40,738 nucleotides of DNA from Holdemanella biformis DSM 3989 (GCF_000156655.1 NZ_DS996850.1:101567-142304); one strand, 5' to 3'. Positions 25,283-33,687 are shown, numbered from the stretch's first letter. Numbers and translations are program-made. The notes: generated by a model not told the origin, from the sequence alone.

Positions 25283-26217
25283 GCTGACTTTACCCCCTTT
25301 AATGCATCTATCATATCGTATTGTCCACGTTTTGTACAAAGAACTGGACACGAAATATTCTGAGAAATAAATTGCGAAGGGCCAAAACAATCTGCCATGC
25401 CCCCACTCAATTCAATTCCATGCATTAAAAAATATTCCTGTAAAGAAGCTGGAAGAGTATCAAAACAATGCTTAACCCACAAAGAAATTTGCGATGAAAC
25501 CATTTCAATGGCAGGCCATACTATACTTGATTCAATCTGAATTGGATGTAGGTTTTGCCTTGAATCAAAACCATAGCACATCAACAAAGTATTTTTCTGC
25601 TGCCAAAATGCATCACTTGCCATTTCCTTTAAATGTGCCGCATCCACTTTTGTGATAAAATAACCCGTCTTCATATAAACGATCCTTTGAATTTGTTCGT
25701 CTACTTGTGCTCCAGCATAATAAATCGTTTTAGATACAAGCACCTTATCATAAGCACATATATGAATTTCCGTATACGAATGCCCACTATGAACTAAAAA
25801 ACAAGGATTTTCTTCTTGTAAAACTTCTAAATTTGAAATAAATTCAACCTTACGTACTCCACAATTTAAAAATGCCTGCTGCCAAAGCTCACGTTGTCTT
25901 TGTGACAATTCACTTGGAACACTGACAAGTACGCTAGGTCTTAATAAACCATCAAAAGCATGAAGCTTATCAAGTCCTTCATGAATCAAAGGCTCAATCG
26001 AATGAAGAATTTGACCATGAGAAATTGGATACTGAATTTGAATCGTATCTAGATCCTTATATAAATAAGCAATTGCCTGATCGGATACGCCAAGAACTTC
26101 AGATCCCTTTTGTGCGATTATCGTTTTCAAAACTATTTCTTTCTGTGTAGAAAAATCATAAAATCGTGCAAGATACGCCCCAATATCCAGGGCAATCCAC
26201 TTATCAAGCAAAGCCAT
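25279..26217 (-). CDS. Divergent MreB/Mbl-like (actin-fold) protein
   Basis: A 312-residue protein with scattered but ordered resemblance to MreB/Mbl bacterial actins. WIALDIGAYLARFY stands where MreB has the first phosphate loop, VLVSVPSELSQRQRELWQQA matches the VPSGITEVERRAV region, FISNLEVLQEEN the EPMAAA helix, LVHSGHSYTEIHIC the second phosphate loop (DIGGGTTE), and ELSGGMADCFG the adenosine loop. The glycine- and threonine-rich nucleotide-binding residues are largely lost, so ATP binding is doubtful. Several Cys and Trp residues are unusual for MreB. It sits between a DUF1146 gene and a teichoic-acid-type transferase gene with overlaps at both ends, which supports an envelope or cell-shape role. 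Confidence 0.55.
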   Translation of the reverse strand: MALLDKWIALDIGAYLARFYDFSTQKEIVLKTIIAQKGSEVLGVSDQAIAYLYKDLDTIQIQYPISHGQILHSIEPLIHEGLDKLHAFDGLLRPSVLVSVPSELSQRQRELWQQAFLNCGVRKVEFISNLEVLQEENPCFLVHSGHSYTEIHICAYDKVLVSKTIYYAGAQVDEQIQRIVYMKTGYFITKVDAAHLKEMASDAFWQQKNTLLMCYGFDSRQNLHPIQIESSIVWPAIEMVSSQISLWVKHCFDTLPASLQEYFLMHGIELSGGMADCFGPSQFISQNISCPVLCTKRGQYDMIDALKGVKSA

Positions 26218-26410
26218 TATAGATTGTTAATTGTAGAATTGCCTGGCTTGATACATACGCAAGACAAAGCGATAATAGAAACATTAATATCTGCACTTTC
26301 TTAGGATTTTTTACACTACATATTTTTTCAAACTGAATACTTGAAATCGCATAAAAGCTTAAACCAAAACACGCAAAGAAAACGAAATAAGAAATTACTG
26401 AAGCCGCCAT
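26204..26410 (-). CDS. DUF1146 (YwzB-like) small membrane protein
   Basis: A 68-residue protein with two membrane segments (SVISYFVFFACFGLSFYAIS and KVQILMFLLSLCLAYVSS) separated by a short polar loop (SIQFEKICSVKNPK). This matches the DUF1146/YwzB pattern, found in Bacillota close to murA and mbl; its function is not known. ATG 26410 is chosen over GTG 26419 because AGGTGG precedes it at five bases. The start of the MreB-like gene overlaps its last 14 bases, and the ispE stop codon lies just before its start, so translation is probably coupled. Confidence 0.65.
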   Translation of the reverse strand: MAASVISYFVFFACFGLSFYAISSIQFEKICSVKNPKKVQILMFLLSLCLAYVSSQAILQLTIYNGFA

Positions 26411-26411
26411 A

Positions 26412-27245
26412 TTAGCCACCTACATGTATGATTTTGACAAAATCATACTTTTCTTTTAACTGTTCATATGCATTTAAAATCACATCTTCATCCACACTAA
26501 AGCCTAACATACTCGAACCTGATCCTGACATCAATATACGAACCAAACCAGCATCTTCCATATCCATTTTTACCTGATTCAATTCAGGCTCAATTTCAAA
26601 AGCGATAGGCTCTAATGCATTAGCCATAGTCTGATACAAAAGATCCATATTCTCTTCTCGAATACTCGACTCTACTAAATCCACATCCGGATGAAAAGGA
26701 CGAGACTCTTTCCATTTAGAGAACGCATTCGCAGTAGAAATTCCAAAATCCGGTTTTACAACCACAACATCAAATTTCCAATCACTCTCAATTGGCGTAA
26801 TCTTTTCGCCAATCCCTTTTACCCTTGCCCACTTATCATGAATACAGAAAGGAACATCTGCCCCTACCTGTTTTGTGATTTCATATAAATTTTCTTCTGT
26901 TTCTTCAATACCTTCCATTTTTAAAATAGCTTTACACACAGCCGCTGCATCAGCACTTCCGCCACCAAGACCTGCCTGAGCCGGAATATGCTTCTTGATT
27001 GATACTTTAAAACTAGAATCTAAATGATATGTATCCTTTAATACCTGAATCATCTTTGAAACTGTATTATTCTCAGGTAATTTCATACCTTCACATTCAA
27101 CCATGTCACAATCGCTTTTCTCAATCTCAATCTCATCATAAATTGAAATAGGTGCCATGATCATATCTAAAGAATGATATCCATTGTCCATTCTTTCTAC
27201 GACATCTAATGCTAAATTAATTTTTGCCCTTGCCTGTACCTGCAT
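26412..27245 (-). CDS. ispE: 4-diphosphocytidyl-2-C-methyl-D-erythritol kinase
   Basis: A 277-residue GHMP-family kinase of the MEP isoprenoid pathway, phosphorylating CDP-methylerythritol. Seen here: ARAKINLALDV near residue 5, GYHSLDMIM, the ATP-binding PAQAGLGGGSADA at 88-100, VGADVPFCI near 142 and the C-terminal MSGSGSSMLGF. It overlaps the end of rsmA by 29 bases and carries a GGGGTGA ribosome site within that gene. The rsmA-ispE order is common in Bacillota. Confidence 0.95.
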   Translation of the reverse strand: MQVQARAKINLALDVVERMDNGYHSLDMIMAPISIYDEIEIEKSDCDMVECEGMKLPENNTVSKMIQVLKDTYHLDSSFKVSIKKHIPAQAGLGGGSADAAAVCKAILKMEGIEETEENLYEITKQVGADVPFCIHDKWARVKGIGEKITPIESDWKFDVVVVKPDFGISTANAFSKWKESRPFHPDVDLVESSIREENMDLLYQTMANALEPIAFEIEPELNQVKMDMEDAGLVRILMSGSGSSMLGFSVDEDVILNAYEQLKEKYDFVKIIHVGG

Positions 27246-28086
27246 AAGTCACCCCATATAATCGAATAAAATCCTCCAATGTACATTGTTGCGCACGCGT
27301 ACTTGGATCTATATTTACTTGTTCTAACAATTGTTTTGCCAAAGTCTTATCTTTCACAAAATTTTGAAAATTATTATAAATTGTTTTTCTTCTTTGCGTA
27401 AAACAAGCCTTCACTAAATCAAAGAAGTAATTTTCATCTTCTAAATGATACTTATGATGAAAAGAGAATTGAATAACCATTGAATCCACATTTGGACTTG
27501 GCCAAAATACTCTACGAGATACATCCATGACTTTTTTTACATCACAACGATATTGCGTAATTACACTTAACGCATTGTATTCTTTATCATTTTCATGTGC
27601 CAAGAAACGCTCTCCCACTTCTTTTTGCATCATAACCGTAATTCTTTCAATTTCTTCATTTGCCTCAAACAGCTTAAATAAAATTGGTGTTGTGATGTAG
27701 TAAGGAAGATTGGACGCAAACACAACCTTTTGCCCAGGCTTTCTAAATTCACGAATCTTTTCATCAATATCCACCTTTAGAATATCTTCCAACACAATCT
27801 GAAGATGATCAAAACCAATCTCATTCTCTAATACAACCGGTAATCTTTCATCAATTTCAAAAGCCACAACCTGATCACTTTTTTCACATAAAAATTGAGT
27901 TAATGCCCCAATTCCAGGACCAATCTCAAAAACCAATTCATCTCTTGATTGAATCGCTGCATTCGCAATTTTTTCAACAACCCCAGGTTCAATAATAAAG
28001 TTTTGTCCAAAACTTTTCTTTGTGAAAACCTTATATTTTTCTTGAATTTCTTTTGTCTTTTTTACTGTCGCAATCGCCTGTTTCAT
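27217..28086 (-). CDS. rsmA: 16S rRNA (adenine1518-N6/adenine1519-N6)-dimethyltransferase
   Basis: A 289-residue KsgA/RsmA enzyme that dimethylates two adjacent adenines in helix 45 of 16S rRNA. Seen here: KKSFGQNFIIEPGVVEKI near residue 23, the SAM motif VFEIGPGIGALTQFL, VAFEIDERL, and the catalytic FASNLPYYITTPIL (NLPY). The C-terminal domain includes RVFWPSPNVDSMVI and the ACFTQRRKTIYNNF segment. It overlaps the RNase M5 gene by four bases (ATGA) and ispE by 29 bases. Confidence 0.96.
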   Translation of the reverse strand: MKQAIATVKKTKEIQEKYKVFTKKSFGQNFIIEPGVVEKIANAAIQSRDELVFEIGPGIGALTQFLCEKSDQVVAFEIDERLPVVLENEIGFDHLQIVLEDILKVDIDEKIREFRKPGQKVVFASNLPYYITTPILFKLFEANEEIERITVMMQKEVGERFLAHENDKEYNALSVITQYRCDVKKVMDVSRRVFWPSPNVDSMVIQFSFHHKYHLEDENYFFDLVKACFTQRRKTIYNNFQNFVKDKTLAKQLLEQVNIDPSTRAQQCTLEDFIRLYGVTYAGTGKGKN

Positions 28087-28607
28087 GAAAAAATCCTTTC
28101 TTCTATCTTTTTTCTTGTCATCTTCATCTGGTTTAAACGCTTAAAACATGTTTTTGCATTACAAGGACCAATATGAAAAGACTCACACACTTGAAAACGT
28201 AAAGCTTTGTTTCCAACTAAACCTAAATCAATAAAGTCTTGCCAACTTAATACTTCTTCTTTATTCTCAAACGTTACATAATTACATAAGGCATCCCATA
28301 AATCTTCTCTGTTCGCATGCTCTACGCCTACTTTTTTTGGTGTCTTTGCCTTTTCCTTATTAATAAACGCATGTTTACATCCTGGCACACTACCACCAAT
28401 CAATCTACGAATATGTTCTCCTGGCGTATCAGGATCCGTAAAGATAATGACTCCTCTAGTCTTTTGAGCTTGTCTTACACGCTCAATCGTTTTTTCATTG
28501 ACCTGATCCCCACCTGTTTCTATCGTGTCACAATCAAAAAAAGACTGCAACGTATTTGTGTCATTTTTTCCTTCAACGACAATAATTTCCTTAATATGTT
28601 GTTTCAT
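28083..28607 (-). CDS. rnmV: Ribonuclease M5
   Basis: A 174-residue TOPRIM-domain nuclease that matures 5S rRNA precursors in low-GC Gram-positives. The TOPRIM glutamate is in IIVVEGKNDTN (Glu12) and the DxD motif in IIFTDPDTPGEHIRR near 60-75. The C-terminal half (LGLVGNKALRFQVCESFHIG and NAKTCFKRLNQ) matches the 5S-binding part. ATG 28607 is chosen over an earlier in-frame start because it aligns with the family and has GGTGGAG before it. It overlaps yitT by 17 bases and rsmA by four. The rnmV-rsmA pair is characteristic of Bacillota. Confidence 0.93.
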   Translation of the reverse strand: MKQHIKEIIVVEGKNDTNTLQSFFDCDTIETGGDQVNEKTIERVRQAQKTRGVIIFTDPDTPGEHIRRLIGGSVPGCKHAFINKEKAKTPKKVGVEHANREDLWDALCNYVTFENKEEVLSWQDFIDLGLVGNKALRFQVCESFHIGPCNAKTCFKRLNQMKMTRKKIEERIFS

Positions 28608-29475
28608 TTGTCTCCACCACATGTTTCGATGTAAAACCAGCACCATGTACCTGATGTACATCATTCACAATAATAAAAGCTTTTGGATCAATTTCTAAGA
28701 CGCTTGATTCCAATAATGGATATTGTTTTTGTTTAATAACACACATCAACACAGGTTTAGGTGCTTGTGTATATCCGCCGCTTCCATCTAGAATCGTTAC
28801 ACCACGATCCACTGTTTCCAATAGAATGCGACGAATCTGTTTCCATTCTGTTGATATAATCATAACATTTTTTGCGGATTGCATGCCAAGCATGACCGTT
28901 TTATCAATGGCCACACCACAAACAAATACAGACATAATACCAATCAAAGCTGGTGTTAAACCGTGTGTTACAACACCTAATAATACAGTTAAACCATCAA
29001 CAATCATTACACTTGTTCCTTCAGGAATCTTAAAATATTTATGTAAGATCAATGCTAATATATCCATACCACCCGTACTTGAATTGACTCTAAACACCAA
29101 TCCTAAGCCAATACCTACAATCACTCCGGCATAGATTGTAGCTACATAAGGTGGCATCACAAATGTATCTTTAGGAAACATAGTAGCAACCTTAGATAAG
29201 CCTGTTACGAAAACTGGATATACAATTGTGGAAATCACAGATTTCATCGCAAACTGCTTTCCTAATAAAATAGCTCCCAATATAAATAGACCAATTGTCA
29301 AAGCATCAATCATTAAAACTATATCAACTGGAAGAATTGGATGTAATGCGACAGCCACACCAGCAACGCCTCCCGTTAATATATTATTAGGAAGTATAAA
29401 AAAGGAAACCGAACATGCGACCACAAAGTTTCCAAGTATAATCATTATTAAATCATGTATTCTATTCTTACTCAT
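28591..29475 (-). CDS. YitT family membrane protein (DUF161/DUF2179)
   Basis: A 294-residue protein with five or six membrane segments in the first 200 residues (LGNFVVACSVSFFILPNNIL, GGVAGVAVALHPIL, VGIGLGLVFRVNSSTGGMDI) and a C-terminal cytoplasmic DUF2179 domain (RGVTILDGSGGYTQAPKPVL, DPKAFIIVNDVHQVHGAGF). YitT family members are widespread in Bacillota; their transported substrate is not established. ATG 29475 follows AGAGGTG by five bases. First gene of a seven-gene chain with overlapping reading frames running to the tagO-type gene. Confidence 0.9.
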   Translation of the reverse strand: MSKNRIHDLIMIILGNFVVACSVSFFILPNNILTGGVAGVAVALHPILPVDIVLMIDALTIGLFILGAILLGKQFAMKSVISTIVYPVFVTGLSKVATMFPKDTFVMPPYVATIYAGVIVGIGLGLVFRVNSSTGGMDILALILHKYFKIPEGTSVMIVDGLTVLLGVVTHGLTPALIGIMSVFVCGVAIDKTVMLGMQSAKNVMIISTEWKQIRRILLETVDRGVTILDGSGGYTQAPKPVLMCVIKQKQYPLLESSVLEIDPKAFIIVNDVHQVHGAGFTSKHVVETNETTY

Positions 29476-29500
29476 ATGCACACCTCTACTAGCCTACATG

Positions 29501-29509
29501 ATTATAGCA
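29501..29509 (-). promoter_or_regulatory. Extended -10 promoter of the yitT-rnmV-rsmA-ispE chain
   Basis: Minus-strand TG-C-TATAAT with TATAAT at 29506-29501, about 25 bases before the yitT start. It diverges from the riboswitch promoter on the other strand. Confidence 0.65.
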
Positions 29510-29540
29510 TTTTTTTATGTATCATTTTAAAATTATTTAC

Positions 29541-29569
29541 TTGCATAAAATAAACTTTATCCGTATAAT
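29541..29569 (+). promoter_or_regulatory. Promoter of the riboswitch-controlled oxidoreductase gene
   Basis: TTGCAT (29541-29546), a 17-base spacer and a perfect TATAAT (29564-29569). Transcription would start at the GGG of 29575-29577, exactly where the riboswitch P1 stem begins. Confidence 0.85.
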
Positions 29570-29575
29570 AGTCCG

Positions 29576-29640
29576 GGTTATATAAGTTCATGATATGGTT
29601 GAACGTTCTTACCTACTACCGAAAATAGTAGACTATAGCC
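29576..29640 (+). promoter_or_regulatory. Purine riboswitch aptamer (guanine-type, variant core)
   Basis: Three-way junction of the purine class. P1 pairs GGTTATA (29576-29582) with TATAGCC (29634-29640). P2 pairs GTTCA with TGAAC around a loop holding the conserved GATATGG. P3 pairs TACTA with TAGTA around CCGAAAA. J3/1 reads GACTAT with C at the specificity position (xpt C74, base 29633), which indicates a guanine-like ligand. Against the xpt aptamer, the U25-A45 pair appears missing on both sides, and J2/3 reads GTTCTTACC where GTTTCTACC is usual. No terminator follows; AGGAGG lies about ten bases after P1, so control is probably at translation. Confidence 0.85.
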
Positions 29641-29661
29641 TTCAAGCAGGAGGAAAATAAA

Positions 29662-31032
29662 ATGCAATACGATATCATTATTATTGGTGCTGGGCCTGGA
29701 GGTATTTTCTCAGCATATGAGTTATTAAAAAACAAACCTGAATTAAAAATTGGTGTATTTGAAGCAGGTGCTCCATTAGAAAAAAGAAAATGTCCAATCG
29801 ATGGAAAGAAAATCAAATCATGTATCCACTGTAAATCATGTGCTATCATGAATGGTTTTGGTGGAGCCGGAGCATTCAGTGATGGAAAATATAATATCAC
29901 AAATGAATTTGGTGGAAACCTATATGAATATGTAGGTGAACAAGAAGCTATCGATTTAATGGAATATGTGGATGAAATCAACTGCAAGATGGGTGGAGAA
30001 AAAACGCGTTTATACGCAAACTCAGATGCAGCTATCGCTAAAAAATGTCTTCAAAATGATCTTCACTTATTAAAGGCAAAAGTTCGTCACTTAGGAACAG
30101 ATATTAATTATGTTGTACTTGAAAACTTATACAATGATTTAAAAGACAAAGCCGATTTTCATTTCTTTAAACACATTGATATAGTCAATAAAATTGAAGA
30201 TGGATATGAAGTTGTTTGTGGAGATGAAACATATACATCTACACAATGTATCATTTCTACAGGTCGTTCTGGAAGTAAATGGATGGAATCTGTATGTTCA
30301 AATCTAGGTATTGAAACAAAAAGTGATCGTGTAGACATTGGTGTTCGTGTTGAATTAAATGCCGATACATTCTCAGAATTAACAGACTCATTATATGAAT
30401 CTAAAATTGTATATCGTTCAAAGAAATACCAAGATCGCGTTCGTACATTCTGTATGAATCCTAGAGGTGTTGTCGTAAACGAAAACACAAACGGAATCAT
30501 CACTGTAAATGGTCACAGTTATGAAGATCCAGCTCGTTTCACAAATAACACAAACTTTGCCCTATTAGTATCAAACCACTTTACAGAACCATTCTCACAA
30601 AGTAACCAATATGGTGAAAGTATTGCCCGCCTATCCAATATGCTTGGTGGTGGTGTTATCGTACAACGCTTTGGTGATTTGATTCGTGGACAACGCTCAA
30701 CTCCAAGTCGTATTGCACAAGGATTCGTAACTCCTACATTGAAAGCTACACCAGGAGACTTATCTCTAGTTATTCCTAAACGTCAACTAGATGACATTAT
30801 CGAAATGATTTATGCCCTTGATAAAGTATGTCCATCAACAGCAAGTGATGATACATTATTATATGGTGTTGAAGTTAAATTCTATAACATGCAAGTAAAA
30901 GTAGACAAAAACTTAGAAACAAAACACAAAGGACTATTTGTTATCGGAGACTGTTCAGGTGTAACACACTCATTAAGTCATGCCAGTGCATCTGGTGTAT
31001 ATGTCGCTAGACACATTACAGAAAATCTATAA
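29662..31032 (+). CDS. COG2509-type FAD-dependent oxidoreductase
   Basis: A 456-residue FAD-binding protein of the uncharacterised COG2509 family. The dinucleotide fold begins at residue 4 with IIIIGAGPGGIFSA. A conserved four-cysteine cluster (C44, C54, C57 and C60, in KRKCP and CIHCKSC) is followed by the family signature NGFGGAGAFSDGKY. The C-terminal FAD site reads GLFVIGDCSGVTHSLSHASA near 428-447. Cysteines and FAD suggest a redox enzyme, possibly holding a metal, but the substrate is unknown. AGGAGG precedes ATG 29662. It is transcribed alone between a purine riboswitch and a strong terminator, so its level should follow a purine, an unexpected link that hints at a role in purine metabolism. 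Confidence 0.88.
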   Translation: MQYDIIIIGAGPGGIFSAYELLKNKPELKIGVFEAGAPLEKRKCPIDGKKIKSCIHCKSCAIMNGFGGAGAFSDGKYNITNEFGGNLYEYVGEQEAIDLMEYVDEINCKMGGEKTRLYANSDAAIAKKCLQNDLHLLKAKVRHLGTDINYVVLENLYNDLKDKADFHFFKHIDIVNKIEDGYEVVCGDETYTSTQCIISTGRSGSKWMESVCSNLGIETKSDRVDIGVRVELNADTFSELTDSLYESKIVYRSKKYQDRVRTFCMNPRGVVVNENTNGIITVNGHSYEDPARFTNNTNFALLVSNHFTEPFSQSNQYGESIARLSNMLGGGVIVQRFGDLIRGQRSTPSRIAQGFVTPTLKATPGDLSLVIPKRQLDDIIEMIYALDKVCPSTASDDTLLYGVEVKFYNMQVKVDKNLETKHKGLFVIGDCSGVTHSLSHASASGVYVARHITENL

Positions 31033-31040
31033 TACAACAC

Positions 31041-31068
31041 AAAGTGGATCGCTTGATCCACTTTTTTT
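31041..31068 (+). terminator. Strong terminator after the FAD oxidoreductase gene
   Basis: AAAGTGGATC (31041-31050) pairs with GATCCACTTT (31055-31064) around GCTT, followed by T to 31068. Eight bases after the stop codon; isolates the riboswitch unit from addBA. Confidence 0.93.
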
Positions 31069-31103
31069 ATTAACTCCAAAGTTATTAACTCTCGAGTTAA
31101 TAA
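31067..31103 (+). repeat. Triple 10-mer repeat / operator-like palindrome before addB
   Basis: TTATTAACTC occurs at 31067-31076 and again at 31082-31091, and its inverted copy GAGTTAATAA at 31094-31103, two bases after the second copy. The last two form a 22-base palindrome. A TATAAT (31113-31118) lies ten bases downstream, and AGGTGAT (31124-31130) before the addB start. The arrangement looks like a regulator binding site over the addBA promoter. Confidence 0.65.
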
Positions 31104-31136
31104 TAATGATGATATAATAATCTAGGTGATAATTTT

Positions 31137-33686
31137 ATGATACAAATTCCAGACAACAGTACAATATTAGCTCCGGCTACCCTACATTTATCTTTATACA
31201 AAGAGATTTTAAAACAAAAAAGAGATTGCCTTGGCATACAAGTTTTAACTTTATCAAGCTGGCTATCTTCTTTTTATCATGGACAAACAAAATCCGATAT
31301 TGAAATTCTTTATTTATACAAAGAAGCTTTAAAGAACACATCCCTTTCAAATGCCTTCTACTCCAGTAAAGAAGACTATGATTTTTTAAATGCCTGCCTA
31401 GACTTTATTAAAATGGCCAAAACCTATCAAATCCATAAATTTCCTTGTTCAACCCAAAAAGAAAAGGATTTAAATGAAATTTTAAATCTTCTATATCCCA
31501 TTCAGCTTAAAGAAGACCAAACTAAAGATGTTCTTTCAAGTTTACCAAATTTAGAAAATGTTTATATTCTTAAAAAAGAATATTCACAATTAGACAACTA
31601 TTGGATTCAAGTATTAATGGATCATGGGGCAAAATGGCTTGGTGAAAACCAATTATGTCAAACCCATTATTATAGTGTTGCCAATGCCAGAAAACAAATG
31701 GAAGTACTTGCCAATCTTATTATCGAAAACGATTATTTGGCGGATGATATTTTCGTTGCCTTAAATAATGCGAGTGATGAAAGTGTTCTAACACAAATTC
31801 TTACAGCTCATAAGATTCCATTCACAACTATACAAGAAACACATATTACATCGATTTATAATGAATGGATCAGTTACTTAACATGGATAAAAGATATGGA
31901 TCTTAAAAGTTTTATAAACCTCATTCAAACTTTATATCCACATGACAACTATCTAATACAATACTACACGTTATTCCCGGAAAAATTTTTTAAGTTTGAA
32001 CCGCACCTAAGTATTATTTCTTACGAAGAAAATGAAATCATTAATTCTTATCAATTTGAATCCTACCAAAGATTAGAGCAACAAGCATTGGAATGGATAC
32101 ATAATCATGCATTTTTATTTCATGCGTTAGACTTTATTGAAATCGCAAAACACATCCAAAATCTACATGAACATGTTTCAAAAGAAGATTTGAACGCCTT
32201 TAACGATGTAATGTCACTCATTCAAGATGTACATACACACATACATAATGCGGATGATTTAGATATTTTGATTCATCAAATCCAAAACCTTTCTGCCAAT
32301 CAAAAGGCCAATACAATTGAAGGTGTATTAATTGGATCAAGACAAGACATCACATCATTAAGGCCCATTGTCTTTTTAACTGGAACAAATGCCAATGCAT
32401 TTCCTAGTTTAAAACTACATTCAGGCATATTTGATGAAGCTTATGTAAAAAGCACAAATTTACCTAACCTTGAAACACGTATTCAGAATCAACAAACGCA
32501 AATATTTGATTGTTTATCCTTATGTGAAACACTATACATTCTATATCCACAAAGTGATTATCAAGGAAAGAATTATGAATCTAGTTCAGAAATCGAAAAC
32601 TGGATACAAACAAAACCAAAGTTTATCACAACCCCAGATTCTTTTAATTGGACTACCCCAAGCATTGATTTAAATGAAACAAGCGCAAAAGCTATATTCT
32701 TTAAAGACAATCACTTTAAAGGTTCTATTTCAAGACTCGAATCCTATGCAAGATGTCCTTTTTCTCATGCCTTAAAATACGGCTTGTTCTTAAAAGAGAA
32801 GGAAGATATTACCGATATTCGTATTCGTGGAAGCATTTTACATCACGTTTTAGAAATGATTTCTAAAGATAAACAAGATTATACTTCTTTATCCAAAGAA
32901 GAGATCTATCAATATGTAAGAAAAGAATTTGCGTTCGCAAAAAAAGTACTTTTGCAGCAAGTCACTTGGTTTAATTCACAAATTGAAGAAATCACAGACA
33001 AACTTGTTTTAATTTTTGAACAGCTTCATAGTTTTGAAACCAATTGGCACATGAATATTGATAAACAAGAACATAAGTTTTCCTATTCATATCCATGGAA
33101 TGAATATACTATCGATTTATATGGATATATTGACCGTATTGATAGTTCAAATACATCCTTTTGTATCTTTGACTATAAATCAAGTGACAAAGATATTAAC
33201 CTAAATGAATTTGAATCTGGTCTTGCCCTACAGTTAGCTACATATACTTTGGCTTATGAAAAAGAATCGAATTTAATTCCAGTTGGATGTTTTTACATTG
33301 CCCTAAGAACTTCACCAGAAACTCTTACCTATGGTAAATTAAATTATCGTAAAAAGGTTCCTGAATTAAATGTCATAAATGAACCCGACATGTTAGAGAC
33401 ATTCACAAAAAATCGCAAACTCAAAGGCTGGCATTTTAATGATGCAAGTATTTATTGTGATGACATTAAACAATATATGCCTGTAAAAAAGACAAATCCA
33501 GCTTTAGAAACGATCAAATCCGAATGGAGCCAAGTTATTGATAGTCTTTTAGAAGATATTTCTAGTGGCCAAGCCCTTCCAAATCATGTAAAAGATGCAT
33601 GTAAATATTGTGCATATAGATCCATTTGTAGAAATTCAGCGAATGAAGTTGAACCAAAACTTCGTGTAGAAAAGGAGGAAGAATAA
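31137..33686 (+). CDS. addB: Helicase-exonuclease AddAB subunit AddB (short form)
   Basis: An 849-residue AddB/RexB-type subunit of the double-strand break repair nuclease. The C-terminal PD-(D/E)XK nuclease domain is complete: a histidine in RIRGSILHHVLEM, then YGYIDRIDS and CIFDYKSSD. The iron-sulphur cysteines are C540 (ARCPFSHAL) and C822, C825, C831 (CKYCAYRSIC). The N-terminal helicase-like part starts PDNSTILAPATLHLS and shows no Walker A GxxxxGKT, unlike typical AddB. The protein is some 300 residues shorter than B. subtilis AddB. This resembles streptococcal RexB-like forms, in which ATPase function rests with the partner. Stop codon and addA start are one base apart. Confidence 0.88.
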   Translation: MIQIPDNSTILAPATLHLSLYKEILKQKRDCLGIQVLTLSSWLSSFYHGQTKSDIEILYLYKEALKNTSLSNAFYSSKEDYDFLNACLDFIKMAKTYQIHKFPCSTQKEKDLNEILNLLYPIQLKEDQTKDVLSSLPNLENVYILKKEYSQLDNYWIQVLMDHGAKWLGENQLCQTHYYSVANARKQMEVLANLIIENDYLADDIFVALNNASDESVLTQILTAHKIPFTTIQETHITSIYNEWISYLTWIKDMDLKSFINLIQTLYPHDNYLIQYYTLFPEKFFKFEPHLSIISYEENEIINSYQFESYQRLEQQALEWIHNHAFLFHALDFIEIAKHIQNLHEHVSKEDLNAFNDVMSLIQDVHTHIHNADDLDILIHQIQNLSANQKANTIEGVLIGSRQDITSLRPIVFLTGTNANAFPSLKLHSGIFDEAYVKSTNLPNLETRIQNQQTQIFDCLSLCETLYILYPQSDYQGKNYESSSEIENWIQTKPKFITTPDSFNWTTPSIDLNETSAKAIFFKDNHFKGSISRLESYARCPFSHALKYGLFLKEKEDITDIRIRGSILHHVLEMISKDKQDYTSLSKEEIYQYVRKEFAFAKKVLLQQVTWFNSQIEEITDKLVLIFEQLHSFETNWHMNIDKQEHKFSYSYPWNEYTIDLYGYIDRIDSSNTSFCIFDYKSSDKDINLNEFESGLALQLATYTLAYEKESNLIPVGCFYIALRTSPETLTYGKLNYRKKVPELNVINEPDMLETFTKNRKLKGWHFNDASIYCDDIKQYMPVKKTNPALETIKSEWSQVIDSLLEDISSGQALPNHVKDACKYCAYRSICRNSANEVEPKLRVEKEEE

Positions 33687-33687
33687 T

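Noticed and set aside
31067-31103. LexA/SOS box before addB
   Set aside because: The repeat TTATTAACTC/GAGTTAATAA does not fit the Gram-positive CGAAC-N4-GTTCG pattern.
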